Below are positions 31,665 to 40,265 of a DNA stretch of 64,000 nucleotides, one piece after another; within the stretch, counting starts at the first letter, position 1; every line of letters starts with the position of its first letter. The notes below the pieces were generated by a model, which ran no database searches, was not told the DNA's origin, and worked only from the letters and a program-made list of their open reading frames with translations. Source of the DNA: Bhargavaea cecembensis (GTDB taxonomy: Bacteria; Bacillota; Bacilli; Bacillales_A; Planococcaceae); contig NZ_LQNT01000011.1 of the NCBI RefSeq assembly GCF_001619585.1, forward strand, positions 248,001 to 312,000, in the 5' to 3' direction. The translations under genes and the position numbers were made by a program.

Positions 31665-32714
31665 CTATACCAATACCTCCTTAGGTTTCCCGCTGATTTC
31701 CCTGATGACTTCCACACGGTATACCTTTTCTTCGAGGTAAGAGATGGCCTGCTTTAATTTGTCGGCATCACCGGAAAGATGTACGAACAAAATGCCCAAA
31801 GGTGTTCCTTTCAAATACGTGATGGAGCCATGAACAATATTGGAAGTGACGGAATAGCTGGAGGCCACCTCACTCAAAACAGGATCTAGAGCCGTATCTC
31901 CCCGGAAAGCCAACCGAAGAATATAAGATGGCTCATCTCCTTGTAACGCAGTCAGCATATCCTCTGTAATCATGTTTTCGTAGACGTTCCCTACAAAATG
32001 ATTGGTTGTTTCTTGCACCGGATTGCTGAAGATATCGAGTACTGTCCCCTGTTCAATGATTTCTCCCTTTTCCATGACAGCCACTCGGTCACATACTTTT
32101 TTGATGACTTCCATCTCATGGGTAATCAAAACAATGGTCAAACCGAGCTTTTTATTAATATCCAGCAGCAATTTCAATATGGAATCCGTCGTTTTTGGAT
32201 CTAAAGCAGACGTTGCCTCATCGCACAGAAGGATATCCGGATCCATCGCCAACGCCCGGGCAATCCCGACGCGCTGTTTTTGCCCCCCCGAAAGATTGGC
32301 CGGATATTGGTCCGCCTTATCTTCCAGGCCAACAAGCAACAGCAAGTCCTTAACCTTTTTATTGATCTCCTGTTTCGGGACACCATTCATCCGCAAGATC
32401 TCAGCTACATTATCAAACACGTTATAGGAGGAGAGTAAGTGGAATTGCTGAAAAATGATGCCGATCTTTTTCCTGACATTCCGCAATTCCCTTTCCTTTA
32501 GAGTCAGTAAATCCTTCCCGTTAATCGATACCTCGCCGGATGTCGGTTCTTCAAGAAGATTAATGATCCGGAGCAGCGTGCTTTTGCCCGCTCCGCTAAA
32601 CCCGATAATCCCGAAGATTTCCCCTTCCTTAACCTCAATATTGATGTTTTTCAAGGCTTCGACTTTTGTTTTCCGGTCATAAAAAGTCTTGGTGATGTTC
32701 TTCAGTTCAATCAT
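31665..32714 (-). CDS. metN: methionine ABC transporter, ATPase
   Basis: 349 residues. Walker A is GFSGAGKST, Q-loop IIFQQFHLL, signature LSGGQKQRVGIARALA, Walker B ILLCDEATSALDP. A C-terminal NIL (regulatory, methionine-binding) domain spans about residues 265-340. ATG 32714 is spaced correctly from AAGGGGG; ATG 32720 is too close. Powers D/L-methionine uptake with MetI and MetQ. Confidence 0.95.
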   Translation of the reverse strand: MIELKNITKTFYDRKTKVEALKNINIEVKEGEIFGIIGFSGAGKSTLLRIINLLEEPTSGEVSINGKDLLTLKERELRNVRKKIGIIFQQFHLLSSYNVFDNVAEILRMNGVPKQEINKKVKDLLLLVGLEDKADQYPANLSGGQKQRVGIARALAMDPDILLCDEATSALDPKTTDSILKLLLDINKKLGLTIVLITHEMEVIKKVCDRVAVMEKGEIIEQGTVLDIFSNPVQETTNHFVGNVYENMITEDMLTALQGDEPSYILRLAFRGDTALDPVLSEVASSYSVTSNIVHGSITYLKGTPLGILFVHLSGDADKLKQAISYLEEKVYRVEVIREISGKPKEVLV

Positions 32715-32725
32715 TGTCATCCCCC

Positions 32726-33541
32726 TTACTCATCCTGGAAAGGGTCATCTGTCACAACAATTACACCTTCATATCTCTCTTCTATGAACGCCTTCACTGC
32801 TTCCGAATGATACAGTTCCGTTATTCTTTTATAATCCGGGTTCTCTTTGTCTTCTTCCCTTGAAGCCACAACCATTGGAAATTCCATGCCGGTTTCCAAA
32901 TAGATGGCTTCTTCCAATGGATTGATCCCCTGATCGATCGCATGTGTGCTTGCCACGACGCCCGCATCAATGCTGCCCAGCGTACGCAGCATGAGTGGCC
33001 CTTCTATTTCCATGAACTCGAATTTTTTCGGATTCTCTTTAATATCATTTAATTTTGGAAGTCCGTCTGTCTCCTCTACTTGAAGCAATTCGACCTCTTC
33101 GTATAAAAGGAGAGAGCGGCCAATATTCACGGGATCGTTTACAATCCCTAATGTTGACCCCTCAGGTATTTCATCAATACTTTCATACTTTTCCGAGTAG
33201 ATCCCATACGTACTATTGTAAGTTGTTCCTACCGCCGCGAGAGAATCATTACGATCTTCTATATAATTCTCCAGGAACTGTTTTGTCTGGAACATGTTCA
33301 GATCCAGCTCGCCGCTGCTTAAAGTCCGATTCGGTGTGATATAGTCATTAAATTTAACTACTTTTAATTCGATGCCTTCCTTTGCGGCTTCTTCCTTCAC
33401 AATTTCTGTGATTTCTTCCGGAGGTCCTCCGGTTACTCCGATTTTTATCGTCCGATCTCCACCGTCTTCGGAAGCATTTGAACTTGAACATCCGGCAAGG
33501 AATAGTGAAACTGCAAGAACTGCCCACCATTTTTTACTCAT
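32726..33541 (-). CDS. metQ: methionine-binding lipoprotein
   Basis: 271 residues. Signal peptide with lipobox SLFLAGC (Cys18). NLPA-family pattern: KIGVTGGPPEEITEIVKEEAAKEGIELKVVKFNDY..PN, DLNMFQTKQFLENY and the NDPVNIGRSLLLYE block. No SAM riboswitch is seen in its 130-bp leader, unlike the neighbouring ssu operon. The long gap before acsA may hold a promoter. Confidence 0.92.
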   Translation of the reverse strand: MSKKWWAVLAVSLFLAGCSSSNASEDGGDRTIKIGVTGGPPEEITEIVKEEAAKEGIELKVVKFNDYITPNRTLSSGELDLNMFQTKQFLENYIEDRNDSLAAVGTTYNSTYGIYSEKYESIDEIPEGSTLGIVNDPVNIGRSLLLYEEVELLQVEETDGLPKLNDIKENPKKFEFMEIEGPLMLRTLGSIDAGVVASTHAIDQGINPLEEAIYLETGMEFPMVVASREEDKENPDYKRITELYHSEAVKAFIEERYEGVIVVTDDPFQDE

Positions 33542-33674
33542 GATCTGTCCCCCCTCTTTTCCAGTCGCCCATCGTGAACCTTCAATATTGTTCCTTCATC
33601 TTTCCTTCTGAACTATCCCTGTCTAAGAAATAGTGGCATCTACAGTACCCCATCCAGGCACTTAGATTGGCCCT

Positions 33675-35369
33675 TCAGTTCCCAGTCGGAACCGACGCTT
33701 CCTCCGCCCTCTTCACTTCCAGCGCCTTCAGCTCCCGGCGGAGGATCTTGCCTGAGATCACCGTTTTCGGCAGGTCGTCCATGACCTCAATCTCGCGCGG
33801 AGCGGCGTGGGCGGCGAGGCCCCGCTTCACAAACTGCCGGATGTCCTCCAACAGCTCAGCTGACTCTTTAAAGCCAGGGCGGAGCGTAATGAAAGCCTTG
33901 ACGATTTCTCCGCGGACCGGGTCGGGCTTGCCGATGACGCCGGCTTCAGCTACAGCCGGGTGCTCGATTAGCTTGCTTTCAACTTCGAACGGTCCGATGC
34001 GCTCACCCGAAGAGTTGATCATGTCGTCGTCCCGGCTCTGGAAGAAGACGTAGTCGTCTTCGTCCTGGTAGGCCAGGTCACCGGACAGGTACCAGCCTTC
34101 GTATTTGAAGTAGGCATCGAAGCGGTCTTTGTTCCCCCAGATTTCTTTCATGAGGCCGGCCCACGGGGTCTTGATCGCCAGCTGGCCGACTTCGCCGCGC
34201 GGCAGTTCCTGCCCGTTTTCATCAAGGATGCCGACGGTGATGCCCGGGAACGGGCGGCCCATCGAGCCGGGCTTGATCGGCTCGGCCGGCAGGTTCACGA
34301 TCAGATGGCCGCCGGTTTCGGTCATCCACCACGTGTCATGGATGCGGACGCCGAGTTCGTTCCATGCCCAGTGGATGACTTCCGGATTGAGCGGCTCACC
34401 GACACTCAGGATGTGGCGGAGCGAGGACAGGTCGAATTGTTTGAGCGCATCGCCTTTTGACAGCAGCATCCGGAAGGCGGTCGGCGCGCTGTACCAGATC
34501 GTCACACCAAACTCTTCGATGAGACGGTACCAGTCTTCAGCCTTGAAGCGGCCGCCCTGGATGATGACCGTCGCGCGGTTGAGCCACGGCGCGAACAGGC
34601 CGTAGACGCTGCCGGTTACCCAGCCCGGGTGGGATGTGCACCAGTAGACGTCGTCGTCTTTCACATCAAGCACCCATTTGCCCGAGACATAGTGATGGGA
34701 CACGGCGCGGTGCGCATGAAGGACGCCCTTCGGCTTGCCGGTCGATCCGCTCGTGTAGTGGATCAGCATGCCGTCTTCCGGCCCGACCCACTCGGTCAAC
34801 TCCTCGCCCGGAGCGGCGTCCACTTTCTCCGCTTCGATTTCATCTTCGTATAGGACTGTCTTGAGAGATGGGATCTCTTCACGCGGGACGCGCTTGCCGA
34901 GCTCCCGGTCCGTAATGAGGAGGGTCCCGCTGCAGTCGTTGATCCGGTCCTTGACCGCTTCTTCCATGAAGGCCTCGAACAGAGGACCGGCGATGGCGCC
35001 AATCTTGATGACCGACAAAATGGCGATGTAGCATTCCGGTGTTTTCGGCAGGAAGACGAAGACCCGGTCGCCTTTTTTCACGCCGTGCTTTTTCAGCACC
35101 CGTGCATAGTGGTCCGTCTTCTCTTTCACTTCACGGAATGTCAGCGACCGGCGTTCGTCCCCGTTCGCATAGTGAAGAGCAATCTTGTCACCGTAGCCCT
35201 CATCGACATGGCGGTCGACCGTGGCATACGCCGCGTTCACTTTTCCGGCTTTCCAGAACAGCTCGCCCGATGCGTCCTCCCAGATGAATGTGTTCCGGAT
35301 CTCGTCATAGTTTCCCAGGTTATAGTTGCCCGGCAGCGGTGCCAGGACTTTTTCTTTTACGATGGTCAT
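33675..35369 (-). CDS. acsA: acetyl/acyl-CoA synthetase
   Basis: Adenylate-forming enzyme joining a carboxylate (acetate or a close relative) to CoA. 564 residues; motifs MLIHYTSGSTGKPKGVLHAHRA (P-loop), HDTWWMTETGG (core), GWYLSGDLAYQDEDDY and the catalytic Lys in LPKTVISGKILRRELK. Closest to bacillary AcsA. It begins 15 bp behind ssuB with a good ribosome site (GAGGAGGAG) and no terminator between, so it should lie under the SAM riboswitches of that operon, which is unusual for AcsA. Confidence 0.9.
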   Translation of the reverse strand: MTIVKEKVLAPLPGNYNLGNYDEIRNTFIWEDASGELFWKAGKVNAAYATVDRHVDEGYGDKIALHYANGDERRSLTFREVKEKTDHYARVLKKHGVKKGDRVFVFLPKTPECYIAILSVIKIGAIAGPLFEAFMEEAVKDRINDCSGTLLITDRELGKRVPREEIPSLKTVLYEDEIEAEKVDAAPGEELTEWVGPEDGMLIHYTSGSTGKPKGVLHAHRAVSHHYVSGKWVLDVKDDDVYWCTSHPGWVTGSVYGLFAPWLNRATVIIQGGRFKAEDWYRLIEEFGVTIWYSAPTAFRMLLSKGDALKQFDLSSLRHILSVGEPLNPEVIHWAWNELGVRIHDTWWMTETGGHLIVNLPAEPIKPGSMGRPFPGITVGILDENGQELPRGEVGQLAIKTPWAGLMKEIWGNKDRFDAYFKYEGWYLSGDLAYQDEDDYVFFQSRDDDMINSSGERIGPFEVESKLIEHPAVAEAGVIGKPDPVRGEIVKAFITLRPGFKESAELLEDIRQFVKRGLAAHAAPREIEVMDDLPKTVISGKILRRELKALEVKRAEEASVPTGN

Positions 35370-35384
35370 GCTATCTCCTCCTCA

Positions 35385-36113
35385 TCAGGACCGGCTCAGG
35401 TCCAGGTTTTCCAGTATGTCAGTCTTCAGTTCTGCAAGACGGGTGCTGCCGCGGGGTCTCGGCCGCGGCTCCCCGACGTTGATTTCGCTCACGACTTCAC
35501 CCGGCCGTCCGCGCAGGATGACAATCCTGTCGCACAGATACAACGCTTCGTCGATGTCGTGGGTGACGAGCACCATCGTTGTGCCCGCCTCTTTCCAGAT
35601 GTCGAGCAGGAGGTCCTGCAGCTGCATCTTCGTGAAGGCGTCCAGCGCACTGAACGGTTCATCCAGAAGCAGGACCTCTGGAGAAGTGACGAGTGCCCGG
35701 GCAATTGCGACGCGCTGCGCCATGCCGCCGGACAGCTCCTTCGGATACAGGTTTTCGCTGTCTCCAAGCCCGACCTTCCTGAGGATCTCGCGGCCTTTTT
35801 TCTCCTTGTCTCCGGCCTTGCTGGACAATCCGAATGTGACGTTTTCCAAGACGGTCAGCCACGGGAATAGCCTCGGCTCCTGGAAGATGAACCCCGCGGA
35901 CTCCTGCACGCCGTCCACCATTTTGCCGTTCAGACGGATCTCTCCGTCATAGTTTCCGTCCAGTCCCGAAATCGCCCGGAGCAGCGTGCTTTTCCCGCAG
36001 CCGCTCGTGCCGAGAAGGCCGATGATCTCGCCCTCCCCCGCGGACAGATTGACGTTCCGGACCGCTGTCTGGCCGTCGAATGTGCGGCCGACGTTTTTCA
36101 GTTCAAGTGCCAT
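35385..36113 (-). CDS. ssuB: aliphatic sulfonate-type ABC transporter, ATPase
   Basis: 242 residues. Walker A GTSGCGKST, Q-loop FIFQEPRLFPW, signature ELSGGMAQRVAIARAL, Walker B LLLDEPFSALDAFTK, H-loop VTHDIDEAL. The SsuB/TauB group is indicated by QEPRLFPWLTV and the ALDAFTK end. Third gene of the ssuA-ssuC-ssuB-acsA operon. Confidence 0.88.
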   Translation of the reverse strand: MALELKNVGRTFDGQTAVRNVNLSAGEGEIIGLLGTSGCGKSTLLRAISGLDGNYDGEIRLNGKMVDGVQESAGFIFQEPRLFPWLTVLENVTFGLSSKAGDKEKKGREILRKVGLGDSENLYPKELSGGMAQRVAIARALVTSPEVLLLDEPFSALDAFTKMQLQDLLLDIWKEAGTTMVLVTHDIDEALYLCDRIVILRGRPGEVVSEINVGEPRPRPRGSTRLAELKTDILENLDLSRS

Positions 36114-36138
36114 GGCCGAGGCCCCCTTTACCTAACTT

Positions 36139-36972
36139 TTATGATTGAACCGCGCGGTCCTGATAATGCAGGGCGCGCTCTTCGATGATTTTCAGAATCC
36201 AGTCGGACAGTTTGCCGATGACGGCGAACAGAATGATGCTCGCAATGATCGTTTCCGGCGACAGCGTGTTTTGGCCGACGACCAGCAGATAGCCCAGTCC
36301 CTGGCTCGCGCCCATCAGTTCTGCTGCGACGACGAACATCCAGCCGAGGCCGAGGCCGCTGCGAAGCCCGGTCAAGAACGACGGGAGCGCCGCCGGCAAG
36401 ATGACGCGCGTGACCAGCTGGTAGGCGTTCAGGCCGTACATGCGGCCAACCTCGATCAGCTTTCGGTCAACACCGGCGATACCGCTCACCGTGTTCAGGT
36501 AAACCGGGAAAAACACGCCGACCGCGATCATCGTCACCTTGGACGGTTCGCCGATCCCCATCCAGAGGATGAAGAGCGGAACCCATGCAAGGGACGGGAT
36601 TGAGCGGAAAGCCTGGATCGTCGGATCAAGCACATGCTCTGCCTTTTTGTAAAACCCGACGACGGAACCGAGGACGACCGCAACAAGCGACCCGATCAGG
36701 AACCCTGCGAACACCCGGTAGACCGTGATGCCGACATGGCTCCAAAGGGAACCGTCCTGCGCCATCCCGGTGATGGTCGACAAAATCACGCTCGGTGCCG
36801 GCAGCTGGTAAGCCGGGAAAACCTCCGCCCGGCTGAGCGCCTCCCATATGATGATGAGGGCCAGCGGCAGGATGCCGCCGAGCAACACTTTCTGGGTGCC
36901 GCCCGATTTGGAATTCACTTTATCCTTTGCCTGCCGGCTTGCGCCGGGAATCGATATTGCCTGTTTTACCAT
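36139..36972 (-). CDS. ssuC: aliphatic sulfonate-type ABC transporter, permease
   Basis: 277 residues, about six helices (first near 31-48). EAL-type coupling loop ARVY-like segment reads EVGRMYGLNAYQLVTRVILPAALPSFLTGLRSGLG, and AFRSIPSLAWVPLFILWMGIGEPSK is the SsuC/TauC signature. Six nt behind ssuA. Confidence 0.88.
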   Translation of the reverse strand: MVKQAISIPGASRQAKDKVNSKSGGTQKVLLGGILPLALIIIWEALSRAEVFPAYQLPAPSVILSTITGMAQDGSLWSHVGITVYRVFAGFLIGSLVAVVLGSVVGFYKKAEHVLDPTIQAFRSIPSLAWVPLFILWMGIGEPSKVTMIAVGVFFPVYLNTVSGIAGVDRKLIEVGRMYGLNAYQLVTRVILPAALPSFLTGLRSGLGLGWMFVVAAELMGASQGLGYLLVVGQNTLSPETIIASIILFAVIGKLSDWILKIIEERALHYQDRAVQS

Positions 36973-36978
36973 TTAGGG

Positions 36979-37971
36979 TTACTCCTCTCCGATCGCCTTC
37001 TCCGCGAAGGCCGGGTCGATCAGTTCATCCGTCAGTTTCTCCACGTCTGCATCCGGCTTGATGACTTCACCTTCCTGCAAAATCCGTCCGGCTTCGATCA
37101 GCGCTTCTCGCTGCGCATCTCCCGGAACCGGTTGGGAGAAGTCGTTGCGCTCCATCTGGATTTCCGCGACTTCAAGCGGGATCTCCGCCTCTTCCGCAAG
37201 CAGCTCTGCTGCTTCTTCCGGGTTGTCGAGCACCCACTGGCGTGCCTTTTCGTAAGCTTCGATCACCCGTTCGACATGCTCTGGATACTTTTCTGCGAAC
37301 TCTTCGCGGACGTTCAGGAAGCTGTAAGTGTTGAAGTCTTCGTTCCGGTAGAACAGGTTGGCTCCGGATTCCACTTCAAGCCGCGCCATATGTGGGTCAA
37401 GGCCCGCCCAGGCATCGACCGCGCCTGTCGTGAGGGAGCTTGCGCCATCGCCATGCTGCAGGTTCACAATTTCCACATCATCCGCTGACAGGCCGGCCTC
37501 ATTCAACGCGCGCAGCAGAAAGATGTACGGGTCTGTACCGAGCGTCGCTGCAATCTTCTTGCCCTTCAAGTCTTCCACGCTCCCGATCCCGGAATCGGAA
37601 TCTGTCACAAGTGCCGTCCATTCCGGCTTCGAGGCGATGTAGACGTTTTGGATCGGTGCGCCGTTCGCCTTTGACATGAGTGAAGCCGCCCCGGCTGCCG
37701 AGCCGAAGTCGACACTGTTGCTGTTCAGGAATTCCAGTGCCTTGTTGCTCCCCTGGCTGAACGTCCACTCTACCTTGATGCCATCCTCTTCAAATTCCTC
37801 TTCCAGCCAGCCGAATTTCTTCAGTACGAGACTGGTCGGCGAATAGTGCGCGTAGTCCACCCGGATCTTCTCCGGGTTACCGTCTTCTTCCGCGTTGGAT
37901 GATGAGCATCCCGCCAAAGCCAATAGTGCCGCCGCTGCCAGTCCGAGCAGTTTGATTTTCGAGTTTTTCAT
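36979..37971 (-). CDS. ssuA: aliphatic sulfonate-type substrate-binding lipoprotein
   Basis: 330 residues from ATG 37971 (GAAGGGG upstream); longer readings run into the riboswitch and are wrong. Lipobox LLALAGC, then IRVDYAHYSPTSLVLKKFGWLEEEF, GSAAGAASLMSKANGAPIQNVYIAS and LKGKKIAATLGTDPYIFLLRAL, the NMT1/SsuA-like fold. Binds an organosulfur compound, probably a sulfonate or related acid, as judged from the riboswitch; the actual ligand is not known. Confidence 0.88.
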   Translation of the reverse strand: MKNSKIKLLGLAAAALLALAGCSSSNAEEDGNPEKIRVDYAHYSPTSLVLKKFGWLEEEFEEDGIKVEWTFSQGSNKALEFLNSNSVDFGSAAGAASLMSKANGAPIQNVYIASKPEWTALVTDSDSGIGSVEDLKGKKIAATLGTDPYIFLLRALNEAGLSADDVEIVNLQHGDGASSLTTGAVDAWAGLDPHMARLEVESGANLFYRNEDFNTYSFLNVREEFAEKYPEHVERVIEAYEKARQWVLDNPEEAAELLAEEAEIPLEVAEIQMERNDFSQPVPGDAQREALIEAGRILQEGEVIKPDADVEKLTDELIDPAFAEKAIGEE

Positions 37972-38021
37972 GTTTTTTCTCCCCTTCATCTGTATGTAGT
38001 CCGCTCCGGGCCCTTTGCAAT

Positions 38022-38173
38022 AAAAAACGCCCTCTTCTAAGAAGAGAGCGCGGGTTTCCCGTCCTCTTCTTATCTCTTGGGAATTGCTTCCCACAGGAAT
38101 TAGCACCTTTCCAGACATCTGTCTGGTGGTTGCCGGGCATCGTCGGGCCAGTCCCTCCGCCGCTCTTGATAAG
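38022..38173 (-). promoter_or_regulatory. SAM (S-box) riboswitch 2, proximal
   Basis: Minus strand. Aptamer from 38173 to 38064: CTTATC-AAGAG, GGCGGAGGGACTGGCCC, GATGCCCGGCAACC, an AGACAGATGTCT helix and the closing GATAAG. A terminator stem at 38050-38030 ends in six T (38026-38021). SAM binding would favour termination. Confidence 0.93.
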
Positions 38174-38202
38174 AATTTGGTTATTCAGTTTGATGGGATA
38201 CG

Positions 38203-38355
38203 AAAAGCCTCCCTGAATGATCAGAGAGGCCGACTTTCCCGTTCTCTCTTATCTTCCCGGACAGATGGATGTCCGGCTGGATGTGGCACCTTTCAGGCAT
38301 CGCCTGAAGGTTGCCGGGCTTCATCGGGCCAGTTCCCTCCGCCGCTCTGGATAAG
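38203..38355 (-). promoter_or_regulatory. SAM (S-box) riboswitch 1, distal
   Basis: Minus strand. Aptamer 38355-38246 with CTTATCCAGAG, GGCGGAGGGAACTGGCCC, GATGAAGCCCGGCAACC, CAGGCGATGCCTG and closing GATAAGAG. A terminator stem GCCTCTCTGA/TTCAGGGAGGC with four T follows (38230-38203). With riboswitch 2 it forms a tandem pair, each with its own terminator. Confidence 0.93.
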
Positions 38356-38375
38356 ATTATTTTGATTTGATTGCC

Positions 38376-38404
38376 ATCTTACAGGAAGAATTTTCTTTGG
38401 TCAA
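38376..38404 (-). promoter_or_regulatory. SigA promoter of the ssu operon
   Basis: TTGACC (38399-38404) and TAAGAT (38376-38381), 17 bp apart, so the transcript starts about 14 nt before the first S-box helix. Confidence 0.8.
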
Positions 38405-38455
38405 CACTAATTTTTCAAAATGGGTCAATAGTCGGAAACTTGGGTCTTTAGATGG

Positions 38456-39562
38456 TCAGCTCAGCTTTCCCCTAGCCTCGACCGGAATCTCGTCCACGAC
38501 CTCGCCTCCGGAGACGAGCCAGGCCCGCTCGTGCAGGTTGCAGACCGGACAGATGTGGTTAGGGATAATTTGGACCTTGTCGCCGATCTCCACCTGTCGG
38601 CTGAAGGACTCGTTGTAGATGATCGCATGCTCATCGAACACGCCGTCAAGGTAGACCTCGTCGAACGCCTTGATCTTGCCGAGACCCTTGGTGGATGTGA
38701 TGCCGACGTTCCGGGTCTGGGCAGTGATGCCCTTCGCCCCGACGTCTGTGATCACGCGCTCACGGGTCGGCTTGCTGATGACGGTCGTCAGGATCGTGGC
38801 GGCACAGCGGCCGTAGTCACCGAGCACATTCGACTGCGAGGCATCCATGAATACATACGTGCCGGGCCGGATCTCCGTGATGCCATCAGGGATGTCAAAG
38901 CCGAGCAGGAACGGCGGCGTCGAGCCAATGCTCACGGTTTCCGGCTCCATTCCTTCATCCCGGGCGATTTGTGCGAACTGCAGCGTCCGAGCCGATGCTT
39001 CCTCAAACAGTTCACGGCATTGTTCTCTGTTTTCCGCCTTGTACGTATGTCCGTCATGGGAGAAAACTCCGCGGAAATGCACGTGTTCACTTTTGCGGAT
39101 TTCTTCAAGCAGCTCACGAAAATCACTTTCCTCAATGATCCCCGAACGCTTTTCACCGACTTCAATCTCGACTAGCACCTGCGCAGGCTTCTGTGCTTCT
39201 TGGAACACCTCTTCGATCTGTCTGATTTGGACGGGACTGTCCACCCCGAATGAGACATCAACGGATTCAGCCAGTTTTCGGACCCGCTCCAGCTTCGTCT
39301 TCCCGACGACTTGGTTGGCGATAAAAATATCTTTGAGGCCTCGCGCCGCCATCACCTCTGCTTCGCCGGTTTTGGCGACGGTGATGCCTGATGCACCGGC
39401 TTCCTTCTGCAGGTTGGCCACAACCGGCATCTTGTGCGTCTTCGTGTGTGGCCTCAGCTTTACGCCGTTCGCATCGGCATACTCTTGCATCGAGCGGATG
39501 TTTTCAAGAAGAATCTCCCGGTCGACCAGCAATGCGGGCGTGTCCAGCTCATTAATGTTCAT
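38456..39562 (-). CDS. PLP-dependent D-threonine aldolase/D-serine dehydratase-like protein
   Basis: 368 residues of the alanine-racemase-fold DSD1/D-TA family. ELDTPALLVDREIL opens it; the PLP Lys is in LRPHTKTHKMP. VFSHDGHTYKA and GSTPPF hold phosphate-side residues. Zn/metal ligands are HICPVCNLH at the C-terminus. Acts on D-amino acids (D-threonine or D-serine type); exact substrate uncertain. Good AGGGGGAAGGGG ribosome site. Confidence 0.85.
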   Translation of the reverse strand: MNINELDTPALLVDREILLENIRSMQEYADANGVKLRPHTKTHKMPVVANLQKEAGASGITVAKTGEAEVMAARGLKDIFIANQVVGKTKLERVRKLAESVDVSFGVDSPVQIRQIEEVFQEAQKPAQVLVEIEVGEKRSGIIEESDFRELLEEIRKSEHVHFRGVFSHDGHTYKAENREQCRELFEEASARTLQFAQIARDEGMEPETVSIGSTPPFLLGFDIPDGITEIRPGTYVFMDASQSNVLGDYGRCAATILTTVISKPTRERVITDVGAKGITAQTRNVGITSTKGLGKIKAFDEVYLDGVFDEHAIIYNESFSRQVEIGDKVQIIPNHICPVCNLHERAWLVSGGEVVDEIPVEARGKLS

Positions 39563-39693
39563 ATCCCCTTCCCCCTCTATGTTTGAATAGTCTATTAATA
39601 TTGTCTCCCAAACATGTAGCTCTTGGCAATGGAACGGCCCGGACTGTTACAATTCCTGTAAGGTCGGCTCAGTAGATGAAGGGGGAATTACGA

Positions 39694-40104
39694 ATGAGGA
39701 AAATTGGGGGAACCACTTTGGCTATCAAATCAGGAGATGTCATCCGCTTCGAGCGGACATTCACCAAGGAAGACGTACAGATGTTCACAAAACTCTCCAA
39801 GGACGAGGGCGATCATCACGTGCAGCCCGATGAACTCGACCGGCTTATCGTGCAGGGGCTACTGACGGCGACGCTGCCCACGAAAGTCGGCGGCGACAAC
39901 AACGTGCTCGCCCGCACGATGAACTTCGAATTCTTCCGTCCCGTATTCACCGGAGACACCATCACCTGCGACGTCACCATCGAACAGCTGGAAAAGAAAG
40001 ACGAACGGAAAACCGCCATCTACGCCACATTCCACTGTGACAACCAGCACGGGAAGCAGGTACTCGGTGGGAGTTTTGGTGGAGTGATTTTGACGATGGA
40101 TTAA
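39694..40104 (+). CDS. MaoC-like hotdog-fold protein
   Basis: 136 residues. IKSGDVIRFERTFTKEDVQMFTKLSKDEGDHHV resembles the hydratase-fold entry of R-specific enoyl-CoA hydratases (MaoC group), followed by FEFFRPVFTGDTITCDVTIEQLEKK, the family's second half. The catalytic Asp-His pair appears as DEGDHH. ATG 39694 is chosen because AAGGGGGAATTA precedes it. Single gene with its own terminator; substrate unknown. Confidence 0.75.
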   Translation: MRKIGGTTLAIKSGDVIRFERTFTKEDVQMFTKLSKDEGDHHVQPDELDRLIVQGLLTATLPTKVGGDNNVLARTMNFEFFRPVFTGDTITCDVTIEQLEKKDERKTAIYATFHCDNQHGKQVLGGSFGGVILTMD

Positions 40105-40128
40105 ATTTTGGTATACGATATTATATCG

Positions 40129-40154
40129 ACTCCGGAAATGTACCGGAGTTTTTT
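40129..40154 (+). terminator. terminator of the hotdog gene
   Basis: ACTCCGG/CCGGAGT stem then six T. Confidence 0.88.
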
Positions 40155-40265
40155 GATTTGCAATCGAGCACCTATCTCACCTGTTCATTTACCATAAATT
40201 CACTTGTAAAGTCGGCATTTCATTTTGGACACCCTATTTCCAACAGAGCCAAAAGGAGTCCACAC

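Noticed and set aside
33542-33674. SAM riboswitch in front of metQ
   Set aside because: I looked for the CTTATC..GGCCC..CGGCAACC pattern and did not find it.
37972-38118. N-terminal extension of SsuA
   Set aside because: It would translate the second SAM riboswitch; the ATG at 37971 has a ribosome site and a lipoprotein signal.
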